This document shows, piece by piece, positions 43,935 to 54,622 of a stretch of 64,000 nt of DNA; within the stretch, counting starts at the first letter, position 1; each line of letters opens with the position of its first letter. The position numbers and the translations under genes were made by a program. Below the pieces are notes generated by a model. It saw only the letters and a list, made by a program, of their open reading frames with translations, made no database searches and had not been told where the DNA came from. The stretch covers positions 23,646,723 to 23,710,722 of the forward strand of contig CM070728.1 in NCBI GenBank assembly GCA_036346275.1, read 5' to 3'. This DNA comes from Otatea glauca. Taxonomy: Eukaryota; Streptophyta; Magnoliopsida; Poales; Poaceae.

Positions 43935-45697
43935 CTATCTATTATATAATTAAAGCAAATGCAAAATAAGCCATCATGCTTGCTCTTAAGGGCTAGAAAT
44001 TTCCAAATTAATTAGAGAAAAAAGAGAAAAGATCTGGCCGTCCATCTAACGGACCCAAGTTATAACGGCTTAGATTAAAAGAAAGAGTTAATACCGAGTA
44101 CAACACCTTAATCGCAGAAAAAAAAGAAAAGATTCAGCCGTCCGTCTAACATACCCTAGTTATAATGGTTTAGATTAAAAGAAAGAGTCTATGTTAAGTA
44201 CAATAAAAAAACAAAAATTTGGAATTAAAAATAAAAGAAATTTTTTAATTTGATTTCAGAAATTCGGAATAAAAAAATAAAAAAAAATAGCAATTTGATT
44301 TTCATAATAAGTCCTTATCAAGTAAGATAAAACATGAATTTTGGAATAAAAAAATAAAAGAAAATTAGCATTTTGATTTCCATACTAACATCAAAATAAA
44401 ACAGAAATTTAGAATAAAAATTCAATGAAAATTAGTAGTTGGTTTTGTATACGAATTCCAATCTAAAATTGAAATTCTAGAAAAAAAATTTAGCAATTTG
44501 ATTTTCATACGAAAATGTAAAATATATCAATTGGATATGTATATGATTCAAATCTAAAACTATATTAAAAAAAACTCCATATCATCTACGATCCAACAAC
44601 ATACAATTTTTTTATATGAATTCCAGATCATCCTGATTTCTATATGATTTTCAAAGTAAAAATAAAATTTAGAATAAAAACTAAATAAAAATTAGTAGTT
44701 GGATAAAGAAAATTAGCAATTTGGTTTCCATGCAAACTCCAAAGTAAAATTCCTAAATAGCTTAAATTTGGAATAAAAATGAAACAAAAAAAATACCGGT
44801 TAATCTATGATTCCTACATACATGCAGGTAGGTACATACAAGCAAATTATGTGGTGAGTAATTTTAGGTACAATCTCTTTGAACACTTTGCATTTTTTCA
44901 ATCATCATATATCCATTATTTTATTAAAATTATAGAAAAAGAAGCCATCACGTTCGTCCTTAATGGGTGGAAATTAGGACGTTAATCAGTAAAAAAAGAA
45001 AGACCTAGACCAGATTATAACGGTGTAGATCAATGGGATATAAGATTGAAGTATGTATTAGAATACACAATCGCATGCAACTAACCCAAAACTATATGTA
45101 CAAATGCATCGCACCGAGATGTAGTATCTTTTATTGGACAACGATGATGATGGCAAAATGTTGAGCGTAGCAAGGAGAGTCTAGCAGGGATGCATATTAG
45201 GAGGCAGTTATTGAAGAGGTAGAACAACTTAGGTTGAAAAGCGCCCGCGAGAGCGTGTTTGGCATGGGTCCAATGAGGACGGTGTTGGAGGGGCCATATA
45301 TATGTTTGAACTTAATTTAGCCTAGAAGATCATGCAGGAATAAGAATATTTATGGCGAGACGAGGTGAGCCGTGGCCCGTGGCCCTCGCCAATCCCCCTC
45401 CCTTTGCCACTGAACCTATGGTTTTGCATGGCAGATGCTGTGGACCTCGATGCCACATGCTTTAGTGTCTAATTCACCATCGAGACTGAAGGGTGGAAGA
45501 GAGACTTAGGTAGAAAGGAACAAGAAAAATGATGCGTAAGGTTAAAACGGCGGGAGCCGTGTATTAAAATGTGTATTTGAACAATTTCGAACTGTATTGA
45601 CCGGAAAAAATTCCAACAAAATTTCACTCAAGGTTACTTGAGATGTATTACGGCGATAGGCTTTGTATAATTTTAAATATGAATGATACATAACAAA
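43935..45697 (+). mobile_element. Dispersed repeat, right (plus) copy
   Basis: This copy is the reverse-complement partner of 24400-26930. Its left end reads A|TCTATCTATTATATAATTAA and its right end CTAG|T, which resembles Helitron termini (TC...CTRR inserted between A and T). However, I see no GC-rich hairpin near the 3' end, so that class is only weakly supported. The AT-rich left half carries repeated blocks TTAGCAATTTGATTTTCATA. No protein domain is present. It ends about 570 bp upstream of the DUF1666 start codon. Confidence 0.6.
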
Positions 45698-45700
45698 TCT

Positions 45701-46269
45701 AGTAGTTTTTATTTTATTTTTTTATTAGAAAGTAATGAAGGGGTGGAAAATGAAAAGAGAAGGGAGAATAAAGGGGAGGATGTTATGTGGAAACATATGT
45801 GTATGTTCTCATCCAAGATTATTGAGAATAGCCCTAAATTAGAAATATATCCCAGATAAAATCCTTTGTGGCTCGGCTCGGCTCGGCGCAAGAGTGTCAT
45901 GTCAAGTTTAGGTGCCACCTGTTTGTTCGTGTAGCAGCTACGCGGTCTTTCTTTTGAAGCCCAAGCCTCCTCCTCGCTGTTGCCACATCCGAATCAGTCG
46001 CACTCGTCTCCCTCTTTCTCTCTTTCGATCCCCCTTCTCCACTGCTCGATAGTTTTTTTAGACTGGTAGCGCGTTGTTTTCTTCACCTCTCCCGCGGGGT
46101 CGCGGCGATCGTGGTGGCGTAGAAAGGTGAGGATCAGTAGGCGTGTCGCCGTTTGCCCTTCTCCCTTTTGCTGCTGGTTGCGCCTCCTTCTTGTTGCTGC
46201 TCTGGTGCTATGTTGGCTTGGAAGGTGAGGTAGCCAGGCCAGCGGTGCCTGGTCGATTGTCCGTCATCC
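45701..46269 (+). promoter_or_regulatory. Promoter and 5' leader region of the DUF1666 gene
   Basis: The stretch 45960-46060 is pyrimidine-rich (CTCTTTCTCTCTTTCGATCC), as in many plant 5' leaders. No convincing TATA box was found. The repeat at 43935-45697 borders it directly. Confidence 0.4.
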
Positions 46270-49200
46270 ATGGATGTCGTGGAGGGTGCCCGCGCCTCTG
46301 CCGCCGCAGATGGTGGCTCCAGCGGGTTTGTGCACTCCGTGGTGGGATACTCCTCATCGCCCCTCTTCTTCTGGCTCCTCACCGTCGCGCTCGTCGCCGC
46401 CATCCACCTCGCCTCCTGGTACATCTCCCCGTCCTCCTCAAGGTAAGAACAGCGGCAAGGAAAGAAATTTGCCATGGGTTTGGAATTCCGATTGATGGTT
46501 TTGGGACGCGACGGATTGATTGTTTTGTGTGTGTGTGTGTGTGTTTTGTCTCGGTAGGAGCGAGGATAAGGATGCGCGCCGCGGCGGCTTCGCCGGCGAG
46601 GAGAGGGAGGAGGAGGCGGACAAGAACGATGACAGAATTCTGGAGATGATGCGCAGTTTCAACTTCATGCATGCGAGCGACGAGGGTTTCGTGGAGGGTA
46701 TTGCCACGTACGACCGTGTTGTCGACGGCAGGGCGCCCTACCCGGTGTTGCCGGCCGAGCCAGAGCCGGCGCCGTCGAGCCTCAGCTTCAGGTTTCAGCA
46801 TCAGATGCCGGAAATTCTGCGAGAGACGGCGGTGGTTTTGAGAGAAGTACCAGTCCAAGAAAAGGAAGAACGAGAGGAAGAGAAAGAATCATCACTTCCA
46901 TTGGAATCGGTGGCCAAGGAAGAACGCGAGGACGAAGCCGAGGAAACAGAGGTAGTAGTGGAGGAAGAAGAAGAACAGAGCAGAGATGTCGTGGAGGCAA
47001 CGCCAAAGATCGTCGCGACCACGCATAACTACCGGTTCCTGACAGAGCGAGACTTCCGGGGGTTCGTCCAGGAGCCGGAGGCCATGACGGTGCGCGTCCA
47101 GGAGTCCTTCGTTCCGCCACCACCGGAGCAGCATGAGCGAAGAGTGGTCGACGTGGCCTCCCGCCGAGATGGCTTCCTCATGGCCAACGACTTCCGGCCG
47201 GCGACTGAGTCCGGCGTGCGTGACAGCGTGACGGCGTCGCCGGGGAAGAGGACGCCGTCGCTGGGGCGGAAGAAGCCAGCGAGCTCCCAGTCCAACGCGT
47301 CCAAGGGCAGAGCCGTGAACGGGAGGACGAGCTTCGCGTCGGAGTTCTCTGGCTTCGGCGACTCCGACTCGGAGTCGAGCGCCAGCGACGGGTACTCGGT
47401 GAAGGAGCTCGTCGTCGACTCCGACAGCGACTGGTTCCTCTCGGAGAAGGACTTCCCGGCGGCGAGGCACGATGCCGGCAGCCTCAGGAGCTACAAGGCC
47501 AAGGTGCTCAAGGCCATGGAAGCCCTGGAGGAGGCGAACAAGCTGGAGAGGTCTTTCCAAGACTCGGCGACAACGGTGTCGCCGGGCTCGGTCGGCCAGG
47601 CCTCGCCGGACAGCATCGGCGACTGTTCTGTCAAGTACCCTGAAGACATGTGGTCTCGGAGCCCTTCGCCGGATGCCGAGTATAAAGAGGACGAGGAAAA
47701 GGAAACCAGGGAAGCCGAAGAGGCTGAGGAGAGGAACATGGAGGAGGACGAGAGCAGCATCGACATGAGCGATGACGACGAGCGTTCCTCGGGCAGCAAG
47801 AAGATGGCAATAGCACCAGTATATGATGCTGCTTTTGTTGCCGAGAACAGCTCGGAGCATTCAGAAAAGAAAACCATCACTATAAATGATCATTCAGATG
47901 AAGCTATTTCTTATGTTAATAGGAGTCCAGAGGCAGTCTCTGAGAGAGAATTGGCTGTTTCGTCTCATCAAGTTTCTGTTCCTGGTGCTAAGAGGAGCCC
48001 GAAGCCATCAGCGAGGGAACTTGTCGGTACGAATGATCGTTCATTTGAGCTTGTTTCTGTTGATAGGGAAGAAATTGCCGGTACAAATGATCAATCAGAC
48101 GAAGCGTTTTCTGATGACAAGAGAAGGCCAGGGCATTTGGAGAGAGATTTTGTTGGTACAAATGGTCAGTCACATGAACTTATGCCTGATGTTTGGAAAG
48201 AAATTGTCAGTAAAAATGATCAACCCGAAGAAGTGGCTTGTGATGATAAGAGAAGCCCTGAGCCATCAGAGAAAGAAGTTGTCAGCACGAATGATCATTC
48301 AGATGAACTTACGTCTGATGATAGAAAGGCAATTGTCAGTCCAAATGATCAGTCATATGCAGTCGTTTCAGATGGTAAGAGCATCCTGGAGCCTTCAAAG
48401 CAAGAATTCAGTACAAATGACCATCCATATGGAGTAACCCCTGACGGCAAGAGCAATTCAGAGCCAACAGAAGAAGAATATGCTAGTGCAAAAGATCATT
48501 CAGACAATGCCCCTCGACATGTCCACTTTTCAGTTACCGGGAAGGCAAAGGTGTTGGACGAGGAGGGGGAGGATCCGGAAAACAAGTGGAAGGATTTGAC
48601 AGAAGAGGAGGAGGACGAGTTGGAGTCACTGTGGGAGCACCAGGACCTGATAGAGCAGCTCAAGCTGGAGCTGAAGAAGGTGCGGTCCATCGGTCTGCCG
48701 ACAATCCTCGAGGAGTCCGAGACACCAAAGGCGCCAATGGAGGATCTCAAGCCATGGAGGATCGATGCAAAATTCCTGCGCGAGGACCCGATGGACGAGC
48801 TGAACAAGTTCTACAAGAGTTACAGGGAGAGGATGAGGAAGTTTGACATACTGTGCTATCAGAAGATGTATGCAATAGGTATGCCTAATTTCGCTATACC
48901 TGTTTACCTTAACTCATATTTGATTCCAGTGTTTTTTAGCACTTAAATACAATTGCGCAGATATTCTTGAATCTACATTTATTAATTAAAAAATAGTTCT
49001 TCATTGGTTGATCAACTCAGGGAAGAATCAAGAACTGCATTTCTTTAGGATAGTTAAACGACTACTGAAATAGAAAGAAGTTCTTGAATTGGCGGTTCAA
49101 TTCAGGGAAAAGTCAAGCTCTGCATTTCTTTATGATAGTTAAAGGACTATTGAAATGCTATTCACATTGCCTGCAACTTTTGTAACAATCAAGCATTGCA

Positions 49201-50458
49201 TCTAGCTTTTTAAAGCTGGTTAAGGACTGATACAGCTTTATCTTGCTTTACGTAGCATTTGTTTTTTCAACTCAGCATTCTCCAGGAATTGGATTTAGGT
49301 TCTTTTTTTTTTTGGTTGTTTGAAGCTTCTTTAGGTACTGATATGGTGCTATACTGAATTTGACTGCAGATTTTCTCCAGCTCAGAGGACCTCAACAATC
49401 GACGGACTCTCTAAAGACCTTGTCACCGACGGTAACATCCATCTTGTCGCACAATTTCCGGTCATCTCGCAGGAGATCTCCTGAGGACCCGTCGGAGCGG
49501 TTTCTCAAGGAGCTCCGTTACGACCTAGAGACGGTTTACGTCGGCCAAATGTGCCTGTCGTGGGAGTTCCTCCGGTGGCAGTACGAGCAAGCTCGTGACC
49601 TGCCGGAATCCGACCCTTACCACAGCCATCAGTACAACCAGGTGGCCGGAGAGTTCCAACAGCTTCAGGTGGTGGTGCAGAGGTTCGTAGAGGATGAGTC
49701 CTTCAAGGGCCCTAGGCTGCCAAACTACATCAATAAGCGATGCGTGCTTCGCAATCTCTTGCAAGTACCTGTAATAAAAGGTTAGCATGAGAATTCAGAA
49801 CTGAACGATTAGTTAATCCACCTTACTGCTGAATTCTGCCTGAACTGAATGATTCCAATGTGAATTTGGGATTGCAGAGGACAGCCTGAAGGATAGGATG
49901 GAGGATCAGCGCAAGGGGAACTATGTCATAACGAGCGAGGAGTTGGAGGACATCATGGAGGAGGCGATGCGCATTTTTTGGGAGTTCATCAAGGCTGACA
50001 AAGTTGAGACGACGTCGATCCTGAAGGGCTTGTCGAACACTCATGTCGAGCTCCAGGACCCTTCAGACCATGCTCTTATGACGCACATCCACGCCACGTT
50101 ACAGAAGGTAAGTTAACACATTACCGGCAAAAGAGGTGATTTGCTACAGCCTACAGTGCTAGAAATAGTACTAGTTGCATGACTTACAATTCTGAAATAT
50201 GTGCAGAAAGAGAAGAGGCTAAAGGATCTCCTGAGGACCGGAAACTGCATTGTAAAGAAGTTCAAGAAGCCCAAGGAGGACAGATCAAACCAGAACCTCT
50301 TCTTCTCGCATGTCGATATGCATCTCGTGGCACGGGTGCTGAGGATGCCGAGGATCACCAGCGATCAGCTGCAGTGGTGCAAGGCAAAACTGGACAAGAT
50401 CATACTGGTAGATAGGAAGATCCACAGGGAGCCTTCATTTTTGTTGTTTCCCTGTTGA
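46270..50458 (+). CDS. DUF1666-family (so-called 'ribosomal protein L34Ae') membrane-anchored plant protein, five exons, 1128 aa
   Basis: Exons are 46270-46442, 46558-48878, 49370-49780, 49878-50107 and 50207-50458. All have GT-AG borders, and the spliced length of 3387 nt is an exact multiple of three, ending in TGA. The short first exon encodes one hydrophobic helix at residues about 31-52 (PLFFWLLTVALVAAIHLASW), so the protein is probably membrane-anchored. Residues about 158-200 are very acidic. Recurrent FLxExDF-like words occur (YRFLTERDFRGF, DWFLSEKDFPA). Residues about 498-705 form degenerate repeats around TNDQS/NDHSDE and RSPEPSE. From about residue 725 to the end lies the DUF1666 region (WKDLTEEEEDELESLWEHQD, RYDLETVYVGQMCLSWEFL, PNYINKRCVLRNLLQVP). 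The family is plant-specific and its function is not established; the L34Ae name does not prove a ribosomal role. Intron 1 carries a GT microsatellite just before its acceptor. Confidence 0.92.
49013..49160. repeat. 85-bp tandem duplication in intron 2 of the DUF1666 gene
   Basis: Two diverged copies share CTGCATTTCTTTA(G/T)GATAGTTAAA and GACTA(C/T)TGAAAT, with a period of 85 bp. This is intronic and has no evident coding effect. Confidence 0.7.
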
Positions 50459-51744
50459 GAGTACATATATATATTTCTTTGGTTCCTTTTTCTTCATAAA
50501 GCATATTCACCTTGTAATCCACAGCTTGTAGTTTTTTTTAACCTTTCGGTAATTCAGTTCATTACAGAGGTCGGTAATTATAATTGTAACTTGATAAACA
50601 GGTAATAAACCACAGAGTCCATGCTATGATACTTACATTACCTAGCTAGAAATTGCAGCGTAAAATATTCACTTCCTCTAGAGTGAAGAAACATCTATCA
50701 GGATGCACAGATTGCCACTTCTGAAACGGACTGTTCTTCGCTTCTGTCGCCACATGCAGAACATCTGGCATGCTAGCCACTTGGATATTATAATTGCCGA
50801 GGTTGCAGTATAATTTTACGCAAACAAAGAAGCAATAAGGGTATAAGGACTGTGCACAAGCAAAGCATCGGCTGAATGCATGATCAGTTTTGGCTGGATT
50901 GTACTACTGGTCCACTGCACTGAACCACAATCATTAACTACATTGTTACTTCTGACCTCTGCTTGAACTGTTGCTGTGCCCTTTTGTTCGCCACATGAGG
51001 CATCTAATGGAGGCCTTACTGATCCTAACAACCCAAGTACTAACTGCAAACACTGCACACCGCAACCAGAAACAAGAACATTTCATAACTCACAACTGAT
51101 CAGATGCAGCAGTTAGCTAGCTAGCTGCCAAGTAGATGGTAGTACTAGCTAGCTAGATGGGTAGTGAAACTGCAACCTTAAGAGGGGTTCGCTACTACAC
51201 AGGCAGCAGCCAAATACAGGTAGGCAGCAAGCATTGCATTCAGTTCATGTGGCGGTACAATACGGAGTGTGCGCCAATGATGGAGCCGAGTGAGTGAGAG
51301 CGAGGGAGGCCACAGCGGCAGATGCAACAGCTGTGGTTCAGGTAAGCTTTGCAACGGCTTTGGCGCGCGAGTTAGAGTTCAACAGTGCCGGGTAGACTTG
51401 TGCTTGTTTATGAACACGGTGGCTCACTGGCTCTCAAGTTAGCTCGAGTGCTCGACGGTGCTGCTTAGAATGCTCATTGCTCACACCATCAGATCGCAGA
51501 TCATCATCATATATATGATGGCTACATGGAAACTGAGGCACAGATTGCATCAAAACCGGAAAAAGTTCACAAGTTCACGTTGTTAAGACTGCAGCAGTCT
51601 CGAATTTTGACACTCAGGCTGCACTTTACAGAAACCCACATTGCACCTCGTCCTGCGACGACATTCATTATTGCATCAAGACAGTCATTCCAGATAGCAA
51701 TATGCCAGAAGATGACGAATCACATCAATTTTCTGGCAGATTGC
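50459..51744. other. 3' flank of the DUF1666 gene and intergenic DNA
   Basis: No further gene is supported. TAGCTAGCTAGC words occur at about 51113-51160. Confidence 0.4.
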
Positions 51745-51813
51745 TATTTCAGTTCGGGCTAGTAATAAAACAGCCTACCAAAGCCAGTTTTATTACTAGC
51801 CCGAACTGAAATA
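51745..51813. repeat. Near-perfect 27-bp hairpin
   Basis: A 27-base arm (51745-51771, containing TTCAGTTCGGGCTAGTAATA) pairs without mismatch with 51787-51813 around a 15-base loop. It is not embedded in any recognised MITE. Confidence 0.85.
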
Positions 51814-52719
51814 TGTAAGCGCTCGGACGTCCGATCCGAGCGCTGCCATCGTACGCCTCGATAGCCTTAGGATCAATCACAGTATAAGCAACGAGAGCAG
51901 TAGGATTGCCTTCTCCCAATAAAATACCCGTAACAGGGCGTCATCTTCAACCCCACCCCACTGCCTTCCCCCTTTGGACCTCCACCCCGATGGCTCATTC
52001 TATACGAAAACATTGAACATCCATCGCTAAATCATCCATCCTCAGACCCCGCCCTTTCTGTTTCTCTGCTAATTTCATCTGATCGAAAACCCTTATGGCA
52101 CAACAAAAAATCATCACGAATGCAACAAAAGGTTACGGTAGCATGCAACAAAATTTCATCCGACTACAACAAAAACCCACGGCAGAAACGAAGCAACAAA
52201 ATGCAATCTCTAATTGCAACAACAAAAATGCTCTTGTGTAACAAATCACTTAACCCATGTTAGAGATAACATCACGGTAAAATAATTGGAGATAAGATTT
52301 AACATAGAAAAACCCTTACGGAAAAAAAACCACGGGAAACAATCCACTATAATGGTTCAAGGATTACATTTACATGGGTGTAGCTTAAATAGTCAAAAGA
52401 GTCCTAGTTATTGAAAACTTGGACTAACAACCTATTTGGATAAAATCAAAAGATATGGTAAATTAAAATATTGAGTTATCTCTAACAACCCGTTGTAACA
52501 AAAATAACCCAATGCAACTTTTTTATGTCACACTGCAACAAATTGAACAATTAGTGCAACAAATTAGAAAGGGCCTGCAACAAATGGGAAAATGCATACA
52601 ACAATCTACTGGAATAGAAGCAAGCGATGGCCATCAGCGAGCGGATGAACACGGTGGAGGAGGAAGCAGCCTTGATGTCTGGTCAAAGCCTTGTCTGCCG
52701 CCAACACCATTTTTGTGCC
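51814..52719. repeat. CAACA-rich repeat tract
   Basis: Words such as GCAACAAA, TACAACAAAAA and TGCAACAAATT recur at irregular spacing from about 52100 to 52610. Subterminal repeats of this kind are seen in some large DNA transposons, but no terminus or transposase was found. Parts are AT-rich with no gene. Confidence 0.4.
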
Positions 52720-54622
52720 TGTAACAGCCTCAAAATCAATAAAGTGAAGAAAAGTAAATTAAAAATCCTTTGTGTATTATTTCTGAATTTTTTGGATTTA
52801 TTGGATATTTTTTTGGCTTTTTCTTAATAAAAGAAAGTGAAATAAATGATATAGTAAAATGGTAAAAGTAAAAAGTAAAAATGCCAAGTCAAAAAATGTT
52901 TACCAAAGTCATAACAAAAATCTAAGGGCTCTCCACAGCCAGTTTAAGTCGGTGGAAGAGCTGGACCAAATAAAATGTAATTGAATCAAAGTAAATCATG
53001 TGAAAAGAAAATCAGGAAAGAAGATAAAAGAATTTTGTAGAGTTCTCAAGAAGTTATCCTGACTCAAGATTTTTACCCTGCTGACATAAGTACAGTATAA
53101 ATCTCCTGTAAAAATATCAAAAATTTAATAATTGATTTTATAATTTTAAAAATTCGAAAACTGTGAATAAATAAATTGGAAAATAGTAATGTCAGAATTA
53201 TTAAAAATAAAATAGTAATAAATAAAATTTTAAATTTTACATAAGGTGTATAATACCATTTAATACTATCAAAATTTTTTATAAAATATCAACTTCATTT
53301 AAATCATAAATTAAATGAAAAGTGGAATTAGCAGAAAAGCAACAGTTGCATTGTCAGAATTATTTAAAATTATACACATATCATAAAATGGTCAAAACTT
53401 TAATAGAAGCTGGTAATTACCTTTCCGACCTATGGTAAAAATTTTATAAATTTTTGAGTTGGTTTTACCGTTGAAACTGCTGTAACCATCCCGTTTTGTC
53501 CCGAGTCTTCGTCTGAATTCTTTTTTTCTCTCTCGCTGACTAGTGGGCCCCAGTTGTCAGCCAGTCAAGCCCAGCCGACCTCGCTGCCACCTGGCCCCCG
53601 CGTGTCAGCCTCCTCTCGCGTGTCTTCTTCTCCCCCTCGTTGTTCTCTCGCGCCGACGCAGCGTCGCTCGGTTCTTTGCGCGCCAACTCGCACCAACCGC
53701 CTCCGAGCCCATATAAAAGCATCACCTGACGTCGCAGCCGACCCAACCGTTCCCCTGTGCTTTCCATTTCGTCGCCTCTCCTCTGCATCTCTCCCAGCTC
53801 CGGCGAAACCCGAAAAGGGGAAAATCCTGCATTTCGCCGCCGTGCTCAATTCCAGTCCAATCCAACCGAGCCGAAGCATCCTAGACCGCCAGGAGTCATC
53901 CTCTGCCTTCAGTTCAAGCCTTCCTTCTCCGACGAACCGCCACGTCGAGCTTCTTCCTCCGTCGTCGTTGCGCACGGTGAGAGCTCTACCCCTTCATCCA
54001 TTCTTCAAGGTTATTGATGAGATCGAACCCTTGAGTCATGCAGATGCTCGTAGAGGTGAAGATGAGCCACGTGGATCGCTGCCGGTGCATCGCCACCGCT
54101 CGGCCATGGCCGCTGCCGCTCTCACACGGTGGCACGCCTCTGCAGGCCACCTCCGGCCAAACCACCACTACCCTCGTGTGCACACAGACACCCTAGAGCC
54201 TGTGGAGGAACCTATTCCTTCTCCCCGGCGGTGAATCGCCGTCGGCGAGCTTCGCCCGCAGCCATCGCTGCACCCCGCCGGTGGAACCCCCTTTCCCGGC
54301 CACCTCCGACCACCGCAAGACCTCCCCTGGGTGCGCGCGAACGCGCTGAAGCTCGGAGTGGAACCCATTCAGCCGCTCCAGCGCTAGTTCGCCGCCGGCG
54401 AGCCAAGCCGCCACCCGCCTGGTCATCGCAGCGGCCCGAAGTGTCGGCCGCTGCGCCCGTACCGTACTGCGTCCGACTTGCGGGACTACTGTCGATACCA
54501 CCCCAATCATCGTCGTGCGGACCCGCTTGTCGATCGCCGCAGCGCGCCACGCGTAGTCAGCGGGCTCACAGGTTTGCCGCAGACGCGTGCACCACCACGC
54601 CATCTGGCCCCACTGTCGGCGC
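52720..54622 (+). repeat. Truncated older Del/Tekay-type LTR
   Basis: It opens TGTAACAGCCTCAAAATC, similar to the start of the LTR at 54623. An AT-rich first kilobase is followed by a GC-rich part. A TATA box, ATATAAAAGC (TATAAAAG at 53712-53719), lies about 990 bp from the start, at a position comparable to other long-LTR Gypsy families. The copy is cut at 54622 by the younger Del element in the same orientation. Open frames in its GC-rich part (53554-54647) are not supported as genes. Confidence 0.55.
53712..53719 (+). promoter_or_regulatory. TATA box of the older LTR
   Basis: GAGCCCATATAAAAGCATC has a strong plant TATA box, followed by a GC-rich leader-like region. It is probably an LTR promoter. 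Confidence 0.5.

Noticed and set aside
46892..47860. 322-codon minus-strand frame
   Set aside because: Shadow of exon 2 of the DUF1666 gene; Leu/Arg-rich composition is the complement of its acidic codons.
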